A stretch of 64,000 nucleotides of DNA from Cylicocyclus nassatus. Taxonomy: Eukaryota > Nematoda > Chromadorea > Rhabditida > Strongylidae. The notes under the pieces were generated by a model. That model had not been told where the DNA came from, made no database searches, and saw only the letters and a list, made by a program, of their open reading frames with translations. The DNA is taken from positions 14,230,347 to 14,294,346 of the forward strand of contig CATQJL010000316.1 of NCBI GenBank assembly GCA_958299035.1. Direction: 5' to 3'. Position 1 is the first letter of the stretch, and every line of letters begins with the position of its first letter. Made by a program: the position numbers and the translations under genes. This document shows, one piece after another, positions 55,562-64,000 of this stretch.

Positions 55562-56703
55562 ATGTCAGTAAGTAATGTGTTTGCCAACCAGATTCTGCGG
55601 TGGAGACTTTATTGACCTAACGTTTCGACATCGGCGTCATCATCAGAGGTCTGAAAACGGATTGTAGGCTATTTGACCTGCTCACCATACCTTCAAGCGC
55701 CTCTTCCCACTGTGTCAGTCTAGACCTAGTCTGAGACTCACAGCATAAGACCCTCAAAGCCAGGAAACGAACAAAACTTGACTCCACCAGCTAGCGACGA
55801 GCCCGCACATTTGATGGTAACGGACGTCACTGAGTGTCACTCAGTGAGTCAAGGCCTTTTATGTGCGTCACTAAGCTCACATAATGATATGAATGGAGCT
55901 AAGTTACTACTGATAGACAAACACTCATTCTTGATATTCAGCTCTGGATTTTTAATACTGATCCATGCGGCTTCGAAGATTTTCCTGGCGCATATCTCGG
56001 TTTCATAGGTCAGAATCGTAAATTTAACTTCATAATCATTTCCGCCATGTACCTCAGTCTTATGCCGTCCCAACGGTGCTGTTTGAGTCCCTCGTCTTTT
56101 GCTGGCTAAATGTTCCTTTAACCTTACACCTAGAATTCTACCCGTCTCTCCGATATAACAGCTATGGCAAGTCAGACATTCTAGCTGGTACACCACACCC
56201 GCCTTTGCACAATCTCCTATTCTACCATAGGGGCAAACAATACAATGCTCCATCATGCATTCGCTATCATAAAGCCTGTTTCGCACCAACTGCTTCTTTA
56301 TATTACTATTCGGGATATTGACAAGCATCACATCATCCTGCAGTTGGGCTCTATGAATGCATTGTTTGATTGCCTTACTAACTTCGTCTGAAATAAACGG
56401 CATGCAAAGAGGGATCTTATCGCATAGAGTTCGGATATGATTTTCGGGATGTTGTTTAACACGCTGATGTTCCTGCAAAACACATCCGTTGCTGCGCGCG
56501 ATTTGCGATGCAAGCTTTCGTGACTCAAGCCGTTCATCGTGACCCGTGCACACCATCGAAGCAGTCTTCATCATATTATGAATAACCGCTTTTTTCATCT
56601 CTGTGGGGTAAGCCGATTTGGCATGGACCAAGATGTTCTTAGAGCTTCCTTTACGATACCATTTAACATGAAGAACACCACCGAAAAAGTTGATCTGAGT
56701 GTT
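55562..56703 (-). pseudogene. Penelope-like element, 3' half, inverted copy
   Basis: The minus-strand frame 55849-56631 encodes the RT C-terminal linker (A-K-S-A-Y-P-T-E-M-K-K-A-V-I-H-N) and a Cys-rich motif (C-M-M-E-H-C-I-V-C). The GIY-YIG endonuclease follows (V-V-Y-Q-L-E-C ... S-C-Y-I-G-E-T-G-R, then R-L-K-E-H-L). The endonuclease is intact here (260 residues). The RT palm is missing; the copy ends at the head-to-head junction near 56703. The 3' untranslated part holds the hammerhead-like motif at 55614-55651. Confidence 0.85.
55614..55651 (-). ncRNA. Hammerhead-ribozyme-like motif in PLE, inverted copy
   Basis: The minus-strand sequence is identical to 58626-58663: stem I GACCT/AGGTC, core CTGATGA, helix II GAC/GTC, and GAAAC followed by GTT. 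It sits near the element 3' end. Confidence 0.6.
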
Positions 56704-58720
56704 GTGATGCCGCAGTCCTTAGACAAAGAAATTGCTGAGCTACATCTAGCAGACACGACAGTCTATAGGCCTGCGTCTAAGAAGGATTATCAGAATCAAT
56801 ATAGAAAACTAAACGACATTTGGACCAATGTGGCTAGATGCGCTGGTTTAGATGAACGATTTGTAAGTAGGTTAAAGTTAGACACTCCAAATTGTCCAGT
56901 TTTCTATCATCTGATAAAAACGCACAAAATCGGTCGCAAGATTTACACTCTATGTCGCCCGAAGTCTTTAACATCCGACCCATAATTAGCTGTATTGGAT
57001 GACCGACAGATCGTATTTCGTGGTTTCTGAATAAAATCGTGAGCCAGCTCTTGACAAAGGTACCGGCACACCTATCTAACACTCAGCAATTCCTAGAGCT
57101 ATTGCATAACACGAAGCTTGAACCTAGTGTTTTCATGGAGTCCTTCGATGTGACTTCCTTGTACACTAACGTTCACGACGATGATGCATTACAAGCTCTC
57201 TCGGAAATGTTAGATAAGCATATAACGACCACAAGTACCTTTAGACTGAGTAAAACGCAAGTACTGACCCTCACACAAGCATGCTTGAGTTGTAACATCT
57301 TTAAATGGTCTGGAAGATATTTCTCCCAGATCTGAGGACTCGCAATGGGCCAGCGCTTAGCGCCAGTCCTTGCTGTGTGCTTTATGAGTGGAATTGAGGA
57401 GCCAGTGCTTGCGCGTATGCCACTGATGTACTGTCGTTACATCGATGACTGCTGCGTAATAACGTCTACTCAATCCGAAATGGATGAGTGGTTCAAGTTG
57501 CTAAACCAGCAGTCTGAGTACATCAAGCTCACCCGAGAAACCCCACGAAACGGGTGGCTTCCTTACCTTAACACTCAGATCAACTTTTTCGGTGGTGTTC
57601 TCCATGTTAAACGGTATCGTAAAGGAAGCTCTAAGAACATCTTGGTCCATGCCAAATCGGCTCACCCCACAGAAATGAAAAAAGCGGTTATTCATAATAT
57701 GATGAAGACTGCTTCGATGGTGTGCACGAATCATGATGAACGGCTTGAGTCACGAAAGCTTGCATCGCAAATCGCGCGCAGCAACGGATATGTTTTGAAA
57801 GAACATCAGCGTGTTAAACAACATTCCGAAAATTATTCGAACTCAGTGCGATAAGATCCCTCTTTGCATGCCGTTTATTTCAGACGAAGTTAGTAAGGCA
57901 ATCAAACAATGCATTCATAGAGCCCAACTGCAGGATGATGTGATGCTTGTCAATATCCCGAATAGTAATATAAAGAAGCAGTTGGTGCGAAACAGGCTTT
58001 ATGATAGCGATTGCATGATGGAGCATTGTATTGTTTGCCCCTATGGTAGAGTAGGAGATTGTGCAAAGGCGGGTGTGGTGTACCAGCTAGAATGTCTGAC
58101 TTGCCGTAGCTGTAGCTGTTATATCGGAGGGATGGGTAGAAATCTAGGTGTAAGGTTAAAGGAACATTTAGCCAGCAAAAGACGAGGGACTCAAACAGCA
58201 CCGTTGGGACGGCATAAGACTGAGGTACATGGCGGAAATGATTATGAAGTTAGATGTACGATTCTGACCTATGAAACCGAGATATGCGCCAGGAAAATCT
58301 TCGAAGCCGCATGGATCAGTATTGAAAATCCAGAGCTGAATATCAAAAATGAATGTTTGTCTATCAGTAGTGACTTAGCTCCATTCATATCATTATGTGA
58401 GCTTAGTGACGCACATAGAAGGCCTTGACTCACTGAGTGACACTCAGTGACGTCCGTTACCATCAAATGTGCGGGCTCGTCGCTAGCTGGTGGAGTCAAG
58501 GTTTGTTCGTTTCCTGGCTTTGAGGGTCTTATGCTGTGAGTCTCAGACTAGGTCTAGACTGACACAGTGGGAAGAGGCGCTTGAAGGTATGGTGAGCAGG
58601 TCAAATAGCCTACAATCCGTTTTCAGACCTCTGATGATGACGCCGATGTCGAAACGTTAGGTCAATAAAGTCTCCACCGCAGAATCTCGTTGGCAAACAC
58701 ATTACTTACTGACATAGTGA
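56704..58720 (+). pseudogene. Penelope-like element with RT and GIY-YIG endonuclease, inactivated
   Basis: RT segments in order: P-V-F-Y-H-L-I-K-T-H-K in the fingers, S-F-D-V-T-S-L-Y-T-N-V (motif A), G-Q-R-L-A-P-V (motif B) and Y-I-D-D-C (catalytic Asp pair). The linker and the GIY-YIG domain follow to 58428. Damage: a frameshift near 56960, an in-frame TGA near 56999 and another near 57335, and a frameshift near 57835 before the endonuclease. Its GIY-YIG reads C-Y-I-G-G-M-G-R where the inverted copy has C-Y-I-G-E-T-G-R. It joins the inverted copy head to head, and both end with the same TATGTCAGTAAGTAATGTG terminus facing outward. Confidence 0.85.
58626..58663 (+). ncRNA. Hammerhead-ribozyme-like motif in PLE
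   Basis: Reading in order: GACCT (stem I), CTGATGA (core), a short helix II with GAC and GTC closing, GAA, a two-base-pair stem III (AC/GT), T as the cleavage base, then AGGTC (stem I return). This is the full hammerhead layout with a minimal stem III. Penelope-like elements are known to carry such short-stem-III hammerheads, which may act as dimers. AATAAA follows at 58664. Activity is not shown by sequence. Confidence 0.62.
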
Positions 58721-58884
58721 AATTATAATTACATGGTCTTACTGGTTTGTTCCACAAGTGAATCAGTTCCAGTTTTCATGTCACATGTTTCTATAGTTAG
58801 CGGCACAAACTCACCCGAATTATTTAGCATACATTAATGATCGCAAATCAATAAAAAAATGTTTTTGTTTCCTTTCTATTCTGC

Positions 58885-59190
58885 AGATATTCAATCAGTT
58901 GAATTCACAGAACGGTTACATATTGCACCACCGACTGAAATTAGCATCAAACACTTATTTTATCAAAAAGTACACGAGATAACATGCACTTTTTCGCAAG
59001 TCACAAGTTATCAAAAGGATTGTAAAAGACGGAGCAACAACCGCTTTTATGAGGCTTCTTATCAAAGAGTACCTCAATCATCGCTCACGTACAAAAATTC
59101 GAGCTTGTGATTCAGTCTAACATGACCGGCCTGAGGAATCTGTTTGAAAGGCTAATTGCATATAGTGAGGGGTCACTGGGTGTCTGCCAC
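58885..59190 (+). pseudogene. Decayed vWA-like paralogue fragment (candidate)
   Basis: Behind an acceptor ending TTCTGCAG, one frame reads S-V-E-F-T-E-R and P-T-E-I-S-I-K-H-L, which resembles T-E-V-S-I-K-Q-I of exon 4. A second frame reads A-F-M-R-L-L-I-K-E-Y-L and a third F-E-L-V-I-Q-S-N-M-T-G-L-R-N-L-F-E, which resembles the exon 6 pattern LVSNTANITEVTEAF. Three frames are needed, so it is either a pseudogene or chance. It lies between the main gene and the next paralogue, where a family relic is plausible. Confidence 0.35.
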
Positions 59191-59199
59191 ACCCAGTGA
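59173..59199. repeat. Hairpin with 11-bp arms
   Basis: TCACTGGGTGT and its exact complement are separated by CTGCC, and a T-run follows (59205). It could form a stable RNA stem. Confidence 0.5.
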
Positions 59200-60680
59200 T
59201 AACCTTTTTTTGGTGGTAGTAAAATCGATTCAAAGTTAAAAAGCACATAGTTTGATAAGGTCTTGAGTGTGTTTAATCTCGCACCTCATAGGAGTTGGTG
59301 TTTTCATCGAAAAGTAAACCTTCTAATCGCTTCTATCAATTTCTTTCCCCGGATCTCGTAAGATTTCGCACTTTTTGTTACTTCGTCATAATGGATATTA
59401 CTTTCATGAAATGATCGGAATAAGTGAGTCTTGACAATTATTCAACAAGTAAGTGATTTGTCTAAGTGATCGTCTTAAAAACTGATTTTATATCTTTACG
59501 CTTTTGCAGTGCAATTCTTTGATCGCAAATAAAGGCTTCAAGCAAGTGGTGTTAGAAGAACGAGCTTCACATGACTCTGAGTAGTCTGTTTGTTGTATGT
59601 GACCATTGTAAACCAGTGTCCAACTGTTGAGCAGTTTATCTTCTTCTCAATCAAACAAACTGTACGATATACTGTTAAACAATGAAATGTCAAAGTGATG
59701 GGATGATCTAACTATGCGTTGTATTAAACGCAATGTCCAGGCAAATCTAGGCATATGGGTTTTGCCTGAAAATTGATGAGGAGGTTCTATTAGGTTGTAA
59801 CAGAATTAATGCAGGTTTTCTGAATTTTGTGTTTGGATCATTATAGCTTTTTACACAAATATCTTTTCGTGTGCAACAAGAACTGTTGTAATCAGCAAAC
59901 CTTTTTCAACTCAGATGCACTATTGCGTTGTTGTAGCTTCACTGAGAAAAATCTTATAGCCTGAAATCTGCCAAGAATTTTTTCGAAAAACCTTCACTTT
60001 GAGAAACCATAACTCACTATCAAATGTAGTAAGGTAGCGCAAATATATCACTGTGTAGCAGCGCTAATTTCGGAATTGAAAAAGACTTCTTTGCGAGAGG
60101 ATATTTGGAAAAATTTTGAAAGTACTCATTTTTTTGACTTTTCTGAGAAGTTGAAAAATAGCTGTTATGAAACTTTTGAATTTTTTTCAAAGCTGAATAG
60201 GAAGAACGGCTCCCGATTCTTTCAGCCATAAATGTCTAAAATCTATTCTTCCTATATAAAGCGGAAGCTCCGCAGTCGCTTCGCGCTGAGGATTCTTATA
60301 TGGTGCAGACGGACCACAGCGACCGCTGAATTTTGCTCTGAAATTTCTTGGCTCAGATGTTTTCAGAATTCATGATTCAACATGCATTTTGTAACATAGC
60401 TCACTCAAAAATAATATGTAAATTTGTAGCGAATTCCGATTACTTTTGGTGGTTTTAGAGCCAGGTATATTAAAAGAGAGAATTTTGAGATTTGGTTTCT
60501 TGAATTCAGGGGCTCAGAACTTCTAGACAAATTCATTTCCACTGAAAAGAATGCATAAGAAACTAGAAGAAAAAAGCTTCCAAATGATATGCAATCTCTG
60601 GGAAAATACTTTTCCTTTCTAGACCAAAATTTTGAAAAAGGTGCGCGAAAAACCTGCATTAATTCTGTACAACCTAATAG
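59200..60680. other. Intergenic, nothing recognised
   Basis: The sequence is AT-rich. No ORF with recognisable content, RNA gene or terminal repeat was found. Confidence 0.3.
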
Positions 60681-60905
60681 TTGAGGCACTGCCCAAAGCG
60701 CAACGCAGATGATTCACTCACGGCTAGAAATCTACCCCCAAACACTCTGTGACTGCGCCGTGACCGTAACACTTGGTCATCACGGCGCGAGCGTAGTGAG
60801 CGAAGTCGTTTTCGGGTTACGGTCACGGCGTAGGCGCGGGATATCGGGGACGGATTTCTCAGCTGTGAACAAACAACCTGCGCTGGCCCTTGGGCAGTGC
60901 CTTAA
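60681..60905. mobile_element. MITE with TTAAAGGCA-like termini, copy 6
   Basis: The 225-bp element has ends TTGAGGCACTGCCCAAAGCG and, on the minus strand, TTAAGGCACTGCCCAAGGGC. An inner palindrome (CGCCGTGACCGTAAC and GTTACGGTCACGGCG) gives a cruciform-like core. Confidence 0.75.
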
Positions 60906-61389
60906 TTAGGATCTCCTCATCAGTTTTTAGGCAAAAACCCATGCCCTCAGATTTGCATGTACACTGACTTTGAGCATAGCAAGCGAAAAAGGGTTTCCGT
61001 TCCGCAACTGCATATTTGCAGATGACCAGAATCATGAAATGCGTGACATAAAGAACTTTGCGCTTCGCGAAATTGTCTGTAATTCGTTCAAAGAAACAAA
61101 CATTATCGCTTTCGTAGAAATGTCGGCAAATTCGTTCATAGAATCATTTGATTATATTGACAGATAAGGCACATTCAAATCGGCTTTTCGAGACAGGCAA
61201 AATGGTAAAATCTCTAGTGGAAACGTCATTCTTAGCAACCTCATTAGTCAGTGAATTATTTTTACATCTCTTAGGTCTAAGACATCATTGTACATGCTGA
61301 AAGTCTTCGTATTTGATCTCGTATGACATGAACCTCGTCATCTCCTGGAGCCTCTTTGACATAGCTCAAGCCTTAGTTGTAGGCTTAAA

Positions 61390-61540
61390 ATGTATCGTAA
61401 TGTTGGACAAGGTTGGCTAGGATCACGGGAAACTTTCAATGGACTCAGCCAACCTACATTCAACCAACTTCGCGACATTGAGCGGACCGATTCCGAAGAA
61501 ATTAATAGTCCAAGACGCTTTATCGGAATTCTGCGGAGAT
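61390..61540 (+). CDS. Downstream paralogue, first exon (cytosolic tail)
   Basis: The exon encodes 50 residues, M-Y-R-N-V-G-Q-G-W-L-G to F-I-G-I-L-R-R, and one base of a split codon before the donor GTAAGG. The start, basic end and phase match exon 1 of the main gene (M-Y-R-R-N-A-G-R-G-D-L-G to L-P-A-L-R-K). The middle is more acidic (I-E-R-T-D-S-E-E). No following transmembrane exon was found before 64000, so the gene probably continues beyond the window. Confidence 0.55.
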
Positions 61541-64000
61541 GTAAGGAGATTTTTCAAATATATAGTATATTTTTTCCGTAGCGAAAAAAATGAAAAAAGA
61601 AAAAATGAAAAAATAGAAAAAAATAGAGTTCTGAAATAGAGTTAAGTATTTGGTACTCGTTTTGTGTTTTTTGATTTAGTAATTGACATTTGTAAGTAGC
61701 TAAGCGTAGTGGTAAATGCACTATTTCCTAGAGCAATCTTCATTCTTTGAGACTGACTTAATTGCTTATGAGAAAGAAAGTAGAGCTTATGAAAATGGTT
61801 TCCCTGCCTCGTTCAGTAAATGCTGAAATAGAGTTCGGAAGTTTTTGGTACTCGTTTTGTATGATTTTGATATATCTCATTCAAAAACAAAGCGTCGCAC
61901 ATGTTGTTGAGCATTCCACAAATGGTGCATGTTTTTGTTGAATTGGGTAGTATATTCTTGCGGTTTTCGACTTACGGCGACGATAATGGCTTTTTATAAT
62001 CCTTTTTTGATCCAAAAAAACTTCTTTTGTTTGCAAATATCCACATAGTTAAGATTAGCTGAAAATATTAGGTTGAAACAATCTGCGTAAATGAAATAAG
62101 ATTCAGTAACGTCTGGGGTCCTTTACCAAAGACCATAATTTTGACTGCTAATCGAAAAATTTGTGCTTTATTTGCTATGCTTTGTTCAGCTTTTAAATTC
62201 AACCAAATGATCTGCCATTCGTGATGGAAAATGTGAGTGTTTTGCTTTTTTTTCGAGGACAAAAAATATGTGCTGACTCCATGTAAGGCGATAAACACTG
62301 CATGACAACGTTTAACTTTGATGTTGTGATAACGATAACATTATATCCGTCAACCCTTATAAAAACTCTGTAGTTGAAGCATTAAAAAAGCACGTAGCTC
62401 TTACTCGTCCACAGTCACGTTCGTGAAGCATAATGTAATTGTCACATAAAAAAATTTTTTGGTACAATTCGTCTAGTAACCTATTTTTGTGGCACGTATT
62501 CTATTGAATACTTCGCTGCAACGCATGTCTATGATCAACATTTTAAAATTCATCAGATTTACTTTTTCAACCTCAAACAGTTACGGTACGAGGAGCATAC
62601 TCAGATAAAAGTCGAAAACACCTTTTTCATACATTAGCAATGTTGTTACCGTCTTCTTCTAATCAGTCTGTACAGAAGAATTAAAGGCATCATGTGAAAC
62701 ACTATACAAACACTGCAATAAAAATTTTCTCGTAAAGATAATACATTGAGGAGTCAGAAATCTAATTGTCATTCCTATCTTGTGAGTACAATATTTTGCT
62801 GTGCCATACTGCTTATCAAAAGCTCATAAATGGTGATTACGTCAAAAAATTCATATAAAAAATTCATATAAAAAATGCAGAAAAAAGTTTGATAGACTCT
62901 TTTGACAATGACTTTCACGGCACTGAGCTTGTGAAAATGCCTTTTGGAATGAGAGGGAAGTACGCAATTTTTGGCGTTTGGCTACAGCTCTGTCTACATG
63001 AAATTAAAGGATAATTCTTAGTTGACGATTTGAATTGGCAATTTTTCATGCGATTCTAAGCCTTGCTCGTGTGTTTATATCTAATATAAAGCCGTTTAGA
63101 GGTCATATTTGTGCATCAAGAAAGGATCATGTTGTAATTAATCAAAACTCTTCTCAGTTTTAATTTGTTTATAAGTACTGACCAATTCGCAACTAGAGCG
63201 TCTGGCAGGCTTTTGCATCTGCAAAATTTTGCAAAAAGTGCATCTAAGAAAAAGTGCAAGAAAGAGGACAGGGTAGAACTGTCTGATCAAAAAAGACGCA
63301 TCAGAGCAATAAAGTCCATTGCAGTCGATCGATAAGTTAGGAAGACGATATCACTGATCTTTTTCTATTACTGTAAATTCATTTTGAAGAAGGTTTCGGG
63401 CCAATGGGGGTCATATTTTGTCTTGGAAAGCCAAACAATCTAAAACCTCTCACACTAGGACAGTCAGAGTTGCTGACATATAAATTCGTAAATCTAATCT
63501 TCTCTTATGAATTATGCCAAATATACTGTAAGTGCAATGCCTTCAATGCCAGTAATTGTAATCAAATGATTAAGAAAGCTTAGAATTCTAAAAAGATGTG
63601 AGCGATATCAGCATGCGTTTGATCGCTGCTATACATTCCATTTAAGTCGCCTGTTTGACACAGTGCACTGATAGTTCCTCCATACTAATACAATAACAAA
63701 GAGCTCTACCCTAGTGAGAGTTTCTAGATTGCTTGACCTAGATTCCTTTCTAAGGCAAAATATGCCCCCTATAGTTGATAAGTTTGAAATTTTCTTCAAA
63801 ATAATCAGTAATTGTGAATCGCTTCAAAATATGGACATGAAGCCAGCTCCACAGCGTGGCATCACAAATTGAGCAAAAGCTTTTTGAGAAGAATGATTAA
63901 GACTTGATAGCGTGTACGAACTTTTGGAATACCCTGCATATTGTAGCATTTTCAAAAAATGCTACTAGCAACCTTGAATTCTAGCAACGTACTGTTTATA
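61541..64000. other. Probable first intron of the downstream paralogue
   Basis: No transmembrane exon with a fitting phase was found. A direct duplication, (C/G)TGAAATAGAGTT followed by TTGGTACTCGTTTTGT, occurs near 61630 and 61825. The rest is AT-rich without recognised elements. Confidence 0.35.

Noticed and set aside
56539..56703. Plus-strand ORF start over the PLE junction
   Set aside because: The first 55 residues are antisense of the inverted endonuclease copy; only the part after 56704 is genuine PLE reverse transcriptase.

Overview
The window looks like gene-poor, transposon-rich animal DNA, most likely from a nematode. The supports for that are indirect: short introns among long ones, TTTCAG-type splice acceptors, an AT-rich background, an RTE-type LINE, Penelope-like elements and a gypsy-like LTR element. 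No rRNA, tRNA, CRISPR array or bacterial operon was recognised. Species cannot be named from the sequence alone.

The main host feature is a tandem family of plus-strand genes not visible as single long ORFs. The best model (21413-53239) joins seven exons with fully compatible phases into a 715-residue type II membrane protein: a short cytosolic tail, one transmembrane helix, a von Willebrand A-like (vWA-like) ectodomain with a degenerate metal site, and a Thr/Ser-rich mucin-like stalk made of 14/28-residue repeats. Related pieces lie at 2082-2531 (3' exons of an upstream paralogue), 8685-8797 (a transmembrane exon), 58885-59190 (a decayed vWA-like piece) and 61390-61540 (first exon of a downstream paralogue that runs out of the window). 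All are on the same strand.

The long introns and intergenic DNA are packed with mobile elements. These are a 5'-truncated RTE LINE with a 17-bp target duplication (14496-16752), a non-autonomous hAT element with a perfect 8-bp target duplication (9335-10578), and two TTAA-flanked piggyBac-like elements (11751-12615 and 24815-25533, the second holding a nested 168-bp MITE). A second TTAA-flanked MITE family (TTAAAGGCA termini) has six copies. There are also several TA-flanked mariner-like MITEs, a Helitron 3' end beside a TG microsatellite, and a 1.27-kb element with ~110-bp terminal inverted repeats. Three Penelope-like (PLE) loci carry hammerhead-ribozyme-like motifs at two of them. A young, pol-less LTR retrotransposon (46198-49840) has 374-bp LTRs that differ at three positions.

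Layout: 1-2.5 kb, end of paralogue A; 2.5-21 kb, MITEs, foldbacks, hAT, LINE and the isolated transmembrane exon; 21.4-53.2 kb, the complete gene with TE-filled introns; 53-61 kb, a small hypothetical ORF, the head-to-head PLE palindrome and the decayed paralogue; 61.4-64 kb, start of the next paralogue.
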